Source: Nonomuraea antri (GTDB lineage: Bacteria; Actinomycetota; Actinomycetes; Streptosporangiales; Streptosporangiaceae). From it: a DNA stretch of 64,000 bases. How positions within the stretch are numbered: position 1 is the first letter of the stretch; each line of letters starts with the position of its first letter. Shown piece after piece: positions 53,138 to 62,140 of the stretch. A model generated the notes under the pieces. That model saw only the letters and a list, made by a program, of their open reading frames with translations. It ran no database searches and was not told the DNA's origin. The DNA lies in the NCBI RefSeq assembly GCF_013283785.1, contig NZ_JABCPZ010000025.1, positions 1-64,000 of the forward strand. The letters are read 5' to 3'. A program made the position numbers and the translations under genes.

Positions 53138-54093
53138 GGTCCATGCCGGATCAGTGGCGGCGCTGGTGGTCGGTTGCGGTCTTCTGGGTCGTGATCGTGG
53201 TGGCGTTCGCCCTGGCATCGGCCGGTGTGCTGAACCCGGTGCAGCTGATCGGCCCGATGATCGCGGCATACCTGGTCGCCCGGTACGGGCCCAGACGCCA
53301 TCTGTGGCTGGCCTGGTCACCGGCGGTGCCGTTCGTGATCGGGTGGCTGTCCAACGGCGGGCCCTGGTGGGACGCGGTCCTGGTCGCTGCGCTGTTCGGC
53401 GGATGTCTCCTGCTGGGACTGACGGTTTGGACCCGGCGCGCGTATCTGGTGGCGCTGGAGGAGCGTGCTCGCTGGCTCGAGCGGGATCGTGAGCAGCAGG
53501 CCCTGCTCAGCGCGGCGGCCGAGCGCGCCAGGATTGCACGCGAGGTGCACGACGTCGTGGCGCACAACCTCGCGGTGATGGTCGCGCTGGCCGACGGGGC
53601 GGTCGCGTCCGCCGCCGTTCCCGAGCGTTCGGCCGACCTCATGGCCAAGGTGGCCGTGACCGGCCGGGACGCGTTGTCGGAGGTACGCCGCCTGGTCGGC
53701 GCGCTGCGCGATGGCGACGCTGCGGATCTGCGGGTCGACGCGCTGGTCGATCAGGTCCGCGGTGCCGGGCTGCCGGTTACGCTGATCCGCGACGGTCTCG
53801 CTCGTACGGTGCTGGACCTGGTGGTGTATCGGATCGTCCAGGAAGCGCTCACCAACACCATGAAACACGCTGGAGCAGGGGCCACGGCCACGGTGCGGTT
53901 GCGCTACGGCGAGGCCGGCGTGAACGTCGAGGTCGTCGATGACGGCGGCGACCGGCTCGGCCTGCCAGGGACCGGCGGACATGGATTGGCGGGCATGCGT
54001 GAGCGAGTTGCCTCCTATGGTGGCGATTTGGACGCCGGGCCGGTGCCCGGCGGCGGCTGGCGCGTGCACGCGCGACTGCCGCTACCGCCATGA
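53134..54093 (+). CDS. Two-component sensor histidine kinase (NarL-partner type)
   Basis: This 319-residue kinase has four hydrophobic segments (residues about 10-105), no large sensor domain, and the dimerisation/phospho-acceptor region ERARIAREVHDVVAHNLAVM (His about 139). The ATPase shows VVYRIVQEALTNTMKHAGAG and GGHGLAGMRERVASYGG. ATG 53134 overlaps the hydrolase stop, and its own stop overlaps the regulator start. Such intramembrane-type sensors detect membrane or lipid state, which suits the fused lipase upstream (inference). Confidence 0.92.
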   Translation: MRSMPDQWRRWWSVAVFWVVIVVAFALASAGVLNPVQLIGPMIAAYLVARYGPRRHLWLAWSPAVPFVIGWLSNGGPWWDAVLVAALFGGCLLLGLTVWTRRAYLVALEERARWLERDREQQALLSAAAERARIAREVHDVVAHNLAVMVALADGAVASAAVPERSADLMAKVAVTGRDALSEVRRLVGALRDGDAADLRVDALVDQVRGAGLPVTLIRDGLARTVLDLVVYRIVQEALTNTMKHAGAGATATVRLRYGEAGVNVEVVDDGGDRLGLPGTGGHGLAGMRERVASYGGDLDAGPVPGGGWRVHARLPLPP

Positions 54094-54797
54094 CGATCCG
54101 CGTGCTCCTGGTCGACGACCAGGCATGGCTGCGGCTGGGGTTCCGGGCGGTGCTGGAGCAGGAGCCCGACCTCGAGGTGGTCGGAGAGGCCGGCGACGGC
54201 GAGCAGGCCGTCGCCCAGACAGGAGCGTTGCGGCCGGACGTCGTGCTGATGGACGTGCGCATGCCGGCCATGGACGGGATCGAGGCGACGCGGCGGATCG
54301 TCGCGTCCGGCTCACCGGCCCGGGTCCTCATGCTGACCACGTTCGACCTGGACGAGTACGTCTTCGCCGCGCTACGCGCCGGCGCCAGCGGATTCCTGCT
54401 CAAGGACGCGCTGCCGGCGGACCTGCTGAGCGGCATTCGCGTGGTCGCGTCCGGCGACGCGGCCGTCGCCCCGGCGGTGACGCGACGGCTGATCTCGGCA
54501 TTCGCCTCCCACCTACCGGTATCGGGCACACCGACGCCGCTCGACGCCTTGACCGCCCGCGAGCGAGACGTGCTGATGGAACTCGCCCGCGCCCGCTCGA
54601 ACGCCGAGATCGCCGCGCGCTTGCACATCTCCGAGGCGACCGTGAAAGTCCACGTCGGACGCGTGCTCGGCAAGCTCGGATTGCGTGACCGCGCGCAGGC
54701 AGTGGTGTTCGCGTATGAGAACGGCGTGATCCGCGCCGGGGCCGACCAGTTTCCGCCGAACGACCATACGCGAGGCCAACCACCCGCCGGCTCGTAA
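54090..54797 (+). CDS. NarL/LuxR-type response regulator
   Basis: This 235-residue regulator has a receiver domain with acidic pocket VLLVDDQ (D9/D10), phosphorylated Asp in VLMDVRMP (D55) and Lys in FLLKDALP. The C-terminal LuxR helix-turn-helix (LTARERDVLMELARARSNAE, then RLHISEATVKVHVGRVLGKL) follows. It is the partner of the kinase encoded with an ATGA overlap. It probably binds the palindrome at 51407-51428 to control its own operon. Confidence 0.95.
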   Translation: MTIRVLLVDDQAWLRLGFRAVLEQEPDLEVVGEAGDGEQAVAQTGALRPDVVLMDVRMPAMDGIEATRRIVASGSPARVLMLTTFDLDEYVFAALRAGASGFLLKDALPADLLSGIRVVASGDAAVAPAVTRRLISAFASHLPVSGTPTPLDALTARERDVLMELARARSNAEIAARLHISEATVKVHVGRVLGKLGLRDRAQAVVFAYENGVIRAGADQFPPNDHTRGQPPAGS

Positions 54798-54854
54798 CTA
54801 TGAGACTGTCTCAGCTCTGTTGACGAGACAGCGCTTCCCAACCACCGCGCCAAG

Positions 54855-54900
54855 CTTGTACATCTGCGTGTACGTGCCTGTGCACGTCAGCCTGTACGCC
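54855..54900. repeat. Cluster of TGTAC/TGTGCAC motifs
   Basis: TTGTACATC, GTGTACGTG, TGTGCACGT and CTGTACGCC lie within 46 bases, each about 10-14 bases apart. This resembles a tandem operator or iteron-like block before the fragment that starts at 54905. Confidence 0.35.
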
Positions 54901-54904
54901 GACA

Positions 54905-55293
54905 GTGGCCGCCGATGCCGCCCAAGCCGTCACGTCCCTCAAACACGCCACCGCCCGACCTGACGGCGTCGACCGTCTCGCACATGTCGTCGCCTCCCAG
55001 CAGGTGACTGCTCAGTGGCGACTGGGCAGCGACTCGGCGCAGACCGAACCGCTCGAACTCACCGACGGCACCAAGGCCGTGCGGAAGCAGGTACGGCGCT
55101 TCAATCCCGATGGGCACAACCCAGTCGCAGAAGAGGCCGCCACGCTGATCGCCCGCGCGCTCGGCCTGCCCCGCTCCCGCCGTCTACCGCGACGGCGATG
55201 TCCTGTACATGGAGTACGTCGCCGACGGCGTCACCCAGGACCAGGCCGGGGCGTGGGGTGGTCAGCTCCCGTCCCACTTCGAATCGCCGACCT
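54905..55293 (+). pseudogene. Kinase/phosphotransferase-like N-terminal fragment, frameshifted
   Basis: The plus frame reads TAQWRLGSDSAQTEPLELTD, then GTKAVRKQV and PVAEEAATLIARALGLP. One frame over it continues APAVYRDGDVLYMEYVADGV before stopping. The pattern (DGTxAVxK ... AEELAxLxARALGLxAPAVYRxGxxxYMEYVxG) is that of the ATP-binding lobe of a small-molecule or lipid-kinase-like protein. The catalytic lobe is absent. Confidence 0.5.
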
Positions 55294-55369
55294 GAATGTA
55301 CGCCGACGAGACCGGCTCGGCGGCATCCTCCACGAGTACTCACATGCCGCTTGATCAGCATGGATGGAA

Positions 55370-55552
55370 TTATCGGCAGGCGCAGCGCCAGATCAAGCCT
55401 GCCTGCTTGAGGATCTCCCGCACCGTGGACGGCGCGACCTTGATACCCAGGGTGGTGAGCGCACCGTGGACCCGCCGATGGCCCCAGCCGGGATTTTCCC
55501 GAACCAGACGTAGGACGCTCGTGCTCGACTTCCTCGCCTGAGTGCCCGCCAT
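55370..55552 (-). mobile_element. Integrase-type transposase fragment
   Basis: The minus frame reads SVLRLVRENPGWGHRRVHGA and LTTLGIKVAPSTVREILKQA, the conserved HTH_21-like segment before the DDE core of IS3/IS481-type transposases (ARENPxWGYRRIxGEL). Neither the start nor the catalytic core is present. Confidence 0.7.
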
Positions 55553-55579
55553 GCCGCGCGAGGACCGGGACGGTATTCG

Positions 55580-57640
55580 TCAGCCGACGTACGCGGCCGG
55601 CCCCAGGGCGTCGCGTAGCTGGCCGCGGGCGGTGATGCCGAGTTTGCGGAACAACCGGTACAGGTGAGTGCTGACCGTGCGGTGCGACAGGTAGAGCTGC
55701 TGGCCGATCTCCCGGTTGGTCAGCCCGGCTGCGGCCAGCCTGGCGATGTGCAGTTCCTGCGGGGTGAGCTGGTCGACGCTGCTGGGCGTGCGCAGGTCGC
55801 TTGTCTCGCCCGCCGCGCGCAGCTCCTGACGGGCCTTGTTTCCCCAGGCGAGCAGGCCGAGGGCGTCGAAGGCGTCGCGGGCGGTGCGTAGTGGGACACG
55901 GGCCTCCTGGATCCTGCGCTGGCGCCGCAACCAGATGCCGTACGCGAGCATCAGACGCGCCCGGCCGATGGGCCAGGACGACAGGTCGGCGTCGAGAGCG
56001 TCCTGGTAGAGGCGTTCGGCGTCGGCGTCGTCGGCCAGGACCGCCCGCGCGTAGCGCAGCCCCAGGTGCAGCATCGGGGCCGGGGTGAGCGTACCGACCT
56101 GCTCCAGCTCGGCCAGCAGCGGCCTGGCGTCCTCGCGCCGGTCGGGCAGCGCGGCCTCGGCCAGATCGGCGAGCGCCCATAGCCGCTGCATGGGATGGAA
56201 GGCCGGATCGCCCCGGTCGAACAGGCGCCGCAGGTGGTCGAAGGCGTCTTCGCGGCGGCCGGCGCACAGCGCGATCACACCCCTCGCGTGCTCGATGAGC
56301 GCGATGGCCGAGCTGTTCGCGCGGCTGCCGAGCGCGCGCTCACTCGCGGCGGCCAGTGTCAGGCCGTGTGCCTCCTCTCCGCGTAGACCGGCGATGAGCG
56401 CCTGCCCGGCGTATGCGGAGGATTGCCAGCGCGGCTGCGCGGTCTCCCGAGCCAGGCGCTCGCATTCCTCCGCGGTCACCAGCGCGCTCGGCAGGTCACC
56501 GCAGAAGACCCAGCACCAGATCAGCGAGCCGAGCGCCTGGGCCAGCAGGCCCAGGCGGCCCTGCGCCCGTAGCTCGTCGATCGCGGCCTCCAGGAAGGGC
56601 ACCGCGAGGTGCTGGGCGCCGACCGCGCTCGCCGCTACTCCGAGAATCCTGCTCATGGCGGCGTCGAAGGGGGTGCCGCGCAGCGCGGCGACCCGCTCGA
56701 TGACGACGCCGCCGTTCTCGACCGGGCTGACGGTCGCGAGGATCTCCAGGAGTTCGGGGTCGTCGCCGCTCGCCAGCCGGCGGGCCCGCGTGATGACCTG
56801 TTGCCGCAGGTCCCAGCCAGAATCGGTCCACCAGCAACGCAGGGCAGCGGCCCGGATGAAGTTGAGCGCCAGCGTGCGGTCGCCGGCGATTTCCGCGCGC
56901 TCGGCGTCGGCGATGAGCCGCAGGATCCGTTCGGGGCCCTCGTTGCGGTTTTCTTCCATCACCTCCTTCAGCCAGGCCAGTCGGGCCCGCTGCCGTTCGC
57001 CGAGCAGGCCGGGTTCGGCCAGGGCCAGCAGTTCGGCGATCTGGTCGGCCCGGCCGAGTTCGAAGACCAGCTCTGCCGCGCGCAACAGCCGTTCCAGGCG
57101 GCCTTCCTGGTGCCGGCTGACCTCGGCGGCACGGCGCAGGGCGGAGACCGCCACCGTGATCGCGCCGCGTCCCCGTGCTCGCGCGGCCACCTCTTCGAGT
57201 TCGGCGGCGACGGATTCGTCCTGGTGGGCGATGGCGGCGGCTCGGTGCCAGGTTCTGCGGTCGGCGTCGGCGGCGTGCACCTGGGCCAGCGCGGTATGGA
57301 CCGCCTGGCGGTCGTCGGGCCCGGCCTTTCGGTAGATGGCTGACCGCACCAGAGGGTGGTGGAATCGCACAGCGGGCCCGCGCAGTTCGACCAGGCCGGC
57401 CTCCACCGCCGGGGTCAGTACCCCGGCGGACGTCTCCGCGCCGGTCAACAGGGTGGCGGCGTGCAGCACGGTGGACAGGTCGCACTGTCGTCGGCCGCGG
57501 CGGCCAGCAGCAGCGCGGCGGTCTGTGCCGGCAGGGCGGCCAGGCGGGCGGCGAAGGCACGTTCCAAACGCGTGGTGAGAGGCAGGAACTCCGGGTTGGC
57601 CGCCGTGGCGCCGCTGTCCAGTGCGAGGGGCAGCTCGACT
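55580..57640 (-). pseudogene. LuxR-family (LAL-type) ATPase regulator, truncated and frameshifted
   Basis: A long helical-repeat region and a C-terminal LuxR DNA-binding domain (LTPQELHIARLAAAGLTNRE, then LYLSHRTVSTHLYRLFRKLG) are well preserved. The first part reads VELPLALDSG and RLERAFAARLAALPAQTAAL in another frame. One base is missing near 57480, after which DLSTVLHAATLLTGAE resumes. The whole N-terminal AAA/STAND ATPase domain (about 250-300 residues with Walker motifs) is absent, because the promoter of the ROK gene begins directly beyond VELPLAL. So the gene is broken twice. The long intact remainder suggests recent loss. Confidence 0.75.
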
Positions 57641-57678
57641 GAGCCAGGCCGCGGGGATTTCGGAACGGTTTCGGAGTC

Positions 57679-57708
57679 TTGACAACGACCGAACCTCGGC
57701 CGCATATT
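57679..57708 (+). promoter_or_regulatory. Promoter of the alpha-glucan operon
   Basis: A consensus -35 TTGACA (57679-57684) is followed after 18 bases by CATATT (57703-57708). Just downstream an AT-rich stretch, CACTAACTTTATT (57711-57723), is a likely operator for the ROK repressor encoded next. Confidence 0.55.
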
Positions 57709-57750
57709 TTCACCACTAACTTTATTGCCGAAGAAAGCCTGGTTCTCTTG

Positions 57751-59097
57751 ATGGCAGGCACTGACCGCGGCGACCTGACCAGGACGGCGATCCTCGCCCT
57801 CCTGGGCACGCTCGGACCGCTCAGCCGTACCGACATCGCCCGAGAGCTCGATCTCAGCCCAGCCACCGTCACGCAGCTGACCCGCGAGCTGATCGGCGCG
57901 GGCATGCTGGAGGAGCTCGACCTCAAGCCCTCGCGCGGCGGCCGGCCCGCCCAGTTGCTCGGCGTCATCGGCGCGGCGGGCCGAGCCCTCGGCGTCAAGG
58001 TCACCGCCGACCATCTCGTGCTGGTCGACGTGCGTCTCGACGGAGTGGTGCTCGGATCCTGGGAGCGGCCGTTCGACCCGGCCTCGCCCCACTCACTGGA
58101 CGAGCTGGCCGCCGCGGTGGAGACGACGCTCGACGCGCTCGGCGACGGCCCGCCGCTGCTCGGCGTCGGCGTCGGAGTGCCCGGCGCCGTCGACGACCAG
58201 TCGGTCGGCACCGTCAACGCCCCGACGCTGGGCTGGCAGGGCATGCCGGTCGGCGAGCGGCTGCGGCGCAGGCTCAAACTGCCGGTGCTGGTCGAGAACG
58301 ACGTCAACGCGCTGGCGGCGGCCGAGCGCCTGTACGGCAGGGGCCGCACGCACCGCGACTTCCTCGTGCTCACCATCGGGCGCGGCGTCGGCGCCGCGAT
58401 CGTCACCGACGGGCGCGTGTACCGGGGGGCGCGTGGCGGCGCGGGCGAGTTCGGCCACGTGCCGGTGGCCGAGGACGGCCCGCCCTGCGGGTGCGGATCA
58501 TACGGCTGCCTGGAGGCGTTCGTCGGCGCGGCCGGCCTGCTGTCGGCCGCTGCGGCCAAGGGCATCGCTGCGGCCAAGGGCATCGCCGCGGCCAAGGGCA
58601 TCGCCGCCGCCAAGGACACCGTCGCCGCCAAGGACAGCGCAGTCTTCGAGGACAGCGCCGTCTCCGAGGACAGCGCCGTCTCCAAGGACAGCGCCGTCTC
58701 CAAGTACCTCGGCCCGCCGGCGCCCGCGTCGGTCGACGAGCTGGGCCGGGCCGCCACCGAGGGCTCGCGCGCCGCGCTGGACGTCTTCGCCGAGGCCGGC
58801 GCGATCCTGGGCCGGGCCACCGCCGGGCTGATCAACGTGGTCGACCCGGAAGTGGTGGTCGTGCTCGGCGAGGGGATCGCGCACTGGCCGTTCTGGCAGC
58901 CGGGCTTCGACCGCGCCGTGCGCGCGCAGCTCATGCCGGGCCGGCGCGACATCTCCATCGAGGTGGAGAGCTGGGACGAGACGAGCTGGGCCCAGGGCGC
59001 CGCGGCGCTGGTGCTGGCCACGCCGTTCGACGCCGCCGGAGCCGCCGGCGAGCAGGGCAGACTGGTGCGCGCCCGGCTGATCGGGGCCCAGCCATGA
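57751..59097 (+). CDS. ROK-family repressor with internal 6-residue repeat insert
   Basis: This 448-residue protein has an N-terminal winged helix (RTAILALLGTLGPLSRTDIA, then DLSPATVTQLTRELIGAGML) and a ROK fold with VENDVNALAAAERLYGRG and the zinc motif CGCGSYGCLEAF. Directly after it (residues 271-318) eight 6-residue repeats are inserted (GIAAAK three times, then DTVAAK, DSAVFE, DSAVSE and two DSAVSK), making it longer than usual ROK proteins. ATG 57751 is the start. Its stop overlaps the permease start. It probably represses this operon and responds to a glucose-containing sugar. Confidence 0.87.
   Translation: MAGTDRGDLTRTAILALLGTLGPLSRTDIARELDLSPATVTQLTRELIGAGMLEELDLKPSRGGRPAQLLGVIGAAGRALGVKVTADHLVLVDVRLDGVVLGSWERPFDPASPHSLDELAAAVETTLDALGDGPPLLGVGVGVPGAVDDQSVGTVNAPTLGWQGMPVGERLRRRLKLPVLVENDVNALAAAERLYGRGRTHRDFLVLTIGRGVGAAIVTDGRVYRGARGGAGEFGHVPVAEDGPPCGCGSYGCLEAFVGAAGLLSAAAAKGIAAAKGIAAAKGIAAAKDTVAAKDSAVFEDSAVSEDSAVSKDSAVSKYLGPPAPASVDELGRAATEGSRAALDVFAEAGAILGRATAGLINVVDPEVVVVLGEGIAHWPFWQPGFDRAVRAQLMPGRRDISIEVESWDETSWAQGAAALVLATPFDAAGAAGEQGRLVRARLIGAQP
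58561..58704 (+). repeat. Eight 18-bp tandem coding repeats
   Basis: Eight in-frame 18-base units run without gaps. Three of GGCATCGCTGCGGCCAAG type are followed by five of GACAGCGCCGTCTCCAAG type. The last three differ at one or two bases. The array is in frame with the ROK gene and expands a surface loop next to the zinc site. Confidence 0.9.
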
Positions 59098-60032
59098 GCC
59101 TGACCACGCAGGCGCCGCCACCGGTCAAGCGGCACGCCGCCGCACCGCGCCGGACGGCCGGGCAGCGCTGGCGCTACGCCGGCACGGTCGCGATCTTCCT
59201 GCTGCCCAGCCTGGTCCCGCTCACCCTGTTCACGCTCGTCCCGATGATCGGCTCGCTGTGGGTGAGCCTGCACGAGTGGGACCTGCTGCAGCCGATGCGA
59301 TGGGTGGGCCTGGCCAACTACGCCGAGCTGCTGGGCGACGAGGAGACCCGGGCCGCCTTCGGGCACACGCTGTACTTCATCGCCGGCTACCTGCCGCTGG
59401 TGTACGCGGGCGGGCTCGGGCTGGCGATGCTGCTCAACCGGGCGATGAAGGGCCGCAACCTGTTCCGCGCCGTGTACTTCCTGCCGGTGATCACGAGCTG
59501 GGTGGTCGTCGCGCTGATGTGGAAGTGGCTGCTCAACCCGGCCAGCGGCATCGTCAACTGGGCGCTGGGCCTGCTGGGGGTGGACGGGCCCGGCTGGTGG
59601 ACCGACCCTGACTGGGCGATGCCGTCGATCATCCTCGCCTCGGCGTGGAAGGACCTCGGCTTCGTCATGATCATCCTGCTGGCGGGGTTGCAGGCCATCC
59701 CGGGCGAGTACCACGAGGCGGCACGCGTCGACGGCGCCTCGGCCTGGCAGCGTTTCCGCGGCATCACGCTGCCGCTGCTGTCGCCCTCGACGTTCTTCGT
59801 CGTGGTGATCTCGCTCATCAACGGCTTTCAGGTCTTCGACCAGGTGCACGTCATGACGGGCGGCGGGCCGGGCGGGGCCACCCGGGTGGCGGTGGAGCAG
59901 GTCTACCAGATGACCTTCGAGTACGGCCGGGCCGGGGCGGCCTCGGCGCTGTCGTGGCTGCTGTTCGCCGTCGTGCTGGTGGTCACGCTCATCCAGGTCC
60001 GCGGCCAGCGCAGGTGGGTGAACTATGGCTAA
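59094..60032 (+). CDS. CUT1 sugar ABC transporter permease (MalF/UgpA type)
   Basis: This 312-residue permease has a cytoplasmic basic N-terminus, six membrane helices (first AIFLLPSLVPLTLFTLVPMI) and EAA loop EAARVDGASAWQRFRGITLP. The ATG overlaps the ROK stop (ATGA). With the next permease it should form the channel for alpha-glucosides, judged by the GH15 and GH31 genes downstream. Confidence 0.9.
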   Translation: MSLTTQAPPPVKRHAAAPRRTAGQRWRYAGTVAIFLLPSLVPLTLFTLVPMIGSLWVSLHEWDLLQPMRWVGLANYAELLGDEETRAAFGHTLYFIAGYLPLVYAGGLGLAMLLNRAMKGRNLFRAVYFLPVITSWVVVALMWKWLLNPASGIVNWALGLLGVDGPGWWTDPDWAMPSIILASAWKDLGFVMIILLAGLQAIPGEYHEAARVDGASAWQRFRGITLPLLSPSTFFVVVISLINGFQVFDQVHVMTGGGPGGATRVAVEQVYQMTFEYGRAGAASALSWLLFAVVLVVTLIQVRGQRRWVNYG

Positions 60033-60831
60033 GGCGCTGAAATACCTGCTGGTGGCGGCGGGCGCGCTGGTGATGCTGTTCCCGTTCGCGTGGGCGGTGA
60101 TCACGTCGCTGACCCCCGACGGGGCGGTGCTCGCCTCCCCGCCCGACTTCACCCCGGAAGGGGCCGGGCTCGCGGCCTACGCGCGGCTGCTGGAGGCCAT
60201 GCCGTTCTGGCGCATCCTGGCCAACAGCCTCTGGATCGGTCTCGCCTCCACCGCGCTGCAGCTCATCACGAGCGCGATGGCGGCCTACGCCTTCGCCCGC
60301 CTGCCGTTCCCCGGTCGCGGCGCGTTGTTCGCCGTCTACCTGGCCACGCTGATGGTGCCGCTCCAGGTGCTGATCGTGCCGCTGTTCATCGAGATGCGCA
60401 CCTTCGAGCTGTCCGACACCTACTTCGCCGTGCTGGCGCCGACCGTCGCCTCGGCGTTCGGGGTGTTCCTGCTGCGCCAGGCGATCCAGCAGGTGCCCAG
60501 GGAGTTCGACGAGGCCGCGGTCCTCGACGGCGCCGGCCACCTGCGGATCTTCGCCTTCGTGGTGGTGCCGCTGATCCGGCCCGCGCTGGCCACCTTCGCC
60601 ATCTTCGCCTTCATGGCGAGCTGGAACAGCTACCTGTGGCCGCTGGTGATCCTGCGCTCGCCGGAGTTCTTCACCCTGCCGCTCGGCCTGGCCGAGCTGC
60701 ACGGCCGCTTCACCACCGAGTGGAACGTCGTCATGGCCGGCTCCGTGGTCAGCGTCGTCCCGATCCTCATCCTCTACCTCTTCGCCCAGAAGCACGTCAT
60801 CGCCTCCGTCGCCCAGTCCGGGCTCAAGTAA
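60025..60831 (+). CDS. CUT1 sugar ABC transporter permease (MalG type)
   Basis: This 268-residue permease has six hydrophobic helices and EAA loop EFDEAAVLDGAGHLRIFAFV, with the typical second-permease ending LYLFAQKHVIASVAQSGLK. It overlaps the preceding permease gene by eight bases. No ATPase gene is in the operon. Confidence 0.92.
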   Translation: MAKALKYLLVAAGALVMLFPFAWAVITSLTPDGAVLASPPDFTPEGAGLAAYARLLEAMPFWRILANSLWIGLASTALQLITSAMAAYAFARLPFPGRGALFAVYLATLMVPLQVLIVPLFIEMRTFELSDTYFAVLAPTVASAFGVFLLRQAIQQVPREFDEAAVLDGAGHLRIFAFVVVPLIRPALATFAIFAFMASWNSYLWPLVILRSPEFFTLPLGLAELHGRFTTEWNVVMAGSVVSVVPILILYLFAQKHVIASVAQSGLK

Positions 60832-60841
60832 GGACGCCCCC

Positions 60842-62095
60842 ATGAAGAAGACCATCGCGCTCCTGGCGCTCGCCGCGCTGGCCGCAGCCTGCTCCCAGGG
60901 CTCGGCCACCAGGGACACCACCGCGTCCGAGGGCGGCAAGGTGACGCTGCGCTACTTCACCTTCTCCGCTGCCCCCGACCACGAGAAGGACCTCGACAAG
61001 ATCGTTCAGGCCTTCGAGAAGGAGAACCCGACGATCGACGTGGTCGTCGAGACCGCCCCGTACGACCAGTACTTCACCAAGCTGCAGACCAGCATCGCGG
61101 GCGGCACCGCGCCCGACACCTTCGAGCTGAACTACGAGAACTTCGTCGTCTACGCCGGCGCCGGCTCGCTGCTCGACCTCGGCACCGTCGCCGGTGACAC
61201 CGCCCCGGCCGGGTACGCCGAGGGCTCGCTCACCGCCTTCCAGCACGCGGGCAAGCAACTGGCCCTGCCTGCCTCCTTCTCCACCGTGGTGCTGTTCTAC
61301 AACAAGGACCTGTTCAAGAAGGCCGGCGTCGAGCCGCCCACCGCCGAGTGGACCTGGGCCGACGAGCAGGCCGCCGCCGAGAAGCTGACCGACAAGGGCG
61401 CCAAGGTCTACGGCGACTTCCAGCCGGTGCAGTTCTTCGAGTTCTACAAGACGCTCAAGCAGGCCGGCGGCGAGTTCCTGTCGCCCGACGGCAAGAAGTC
61501 GGCCTTCAACAGCCCCCAAGGCGTCAAGGCCGCCACCTGGCTGGTGTCCAAGGTGGGCAAGACCATGCCGACCGAGGCGGAGATCGGCGGCACCGCCGAC
61601 TACGACACCAACCTGTTCAAGTCGGGCAAGCTCGCCATGTGGCACAACGGCATCTGGCAGTTCGCCGGCCTGAAGGACGTGCCGTTCGAGTGGGACGTGG
61701 TCGTCGAGCCCGGCGACGTGACCAAGGCCAGCGCGGTCTTCCACAACGCGGTCGCCGCCTCGGCCGGCACCAAGCACGGCAAGGAGGCCTACGCCTGGGC
61801 CAAGTTCCTGTCGTCGTCGAACGTCGCCGCCACCACCCGCATCGAGTCGTCGTGGGAACTGCCGCCGGTCTCCGACCAGGCCATGCTCGCCGGCTACCTC
61901 AAGGACCCCGAGCCGGCCAACCGGCAGGCGGTCTTCGACTCGCTCAAGTCGATCGCGCTGCCGCCGGTGATCAAGCGTCAGCAGGAGATGCAGGACGCGG
62001 TGACCCAGGAGCTCAGCGAGGCCGCGGCCGGGCGGAAGTCCGTCGCGGACGCGCTCAAGGCCGCCGCCGCCAAGGTCGACGGGCTGCTCGGCTGA
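60842..62095 (+). CDS. Sugar ABC transporter substrate-binding lipoprotein
   Basis: This 417-residue lipoprotein has a signal peptide with lipobox ALAAACSQ, then the sugar-binding fold (TFSAAPDHEKDLDKIVQAFE, APDTFELNYENFVVYAGAGS, FSTVVLFYNKDLFKKAGVEP). It starts ten bases after the permease stop. It is expected to capture isomaltose- or kojibiose-like alpha-glucosides for the two permeases (inferred from GH15/GH31). Confidence 0.9.
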   Translation: MKKTIALLALAALAAACSQGSATRDTTASEGGKVTLRYFTFSAAPDHEKDLDKIVQAFEKENPTIDVVVETAPYDQYFTKLQTSIAGGTAPDTFELNYENFVVYAGAGSLLDLGTVAGDTAPAGYAEGSLTAFQHAGKQLALPASFSTVVLFYNKDLFKKAGVEPPTAEWTWADEQAAAEKLTDKGAKVYGDFQPVQFFEFYKTLKQAGGEFLSPDGKKSAFNSPQGVKAATWLVSKVGKTMPTEAEIGGTADYDTNLFKSGKLAMWHNGIWQFAGLKDVPFEWDVVVEPGDVTKASAVFHNAVAASAGTKHGKEAYAWAKFLSSSNVAATTRIESSWELPPVSDQAMLAGYLKDPEPANRQAVFDSLKSIALPPVIKRQQEMQDAVTQELSEAAAGRKSVADALKAAAAKVDGLLG

Positions 62096-62140
62096 GACGC
62101 GGCCAACAGGAGATCGCCATCAACCAGGAGAACTGACCCA

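Noticed and set aside
56496..60152. 1218-codon minus-strand open frame
   Set aside because: Antisense to the ROK, permease and LuxR-type sequences, with repetitive Arg/Pro/Ser-rich translation and no recognisable motif.
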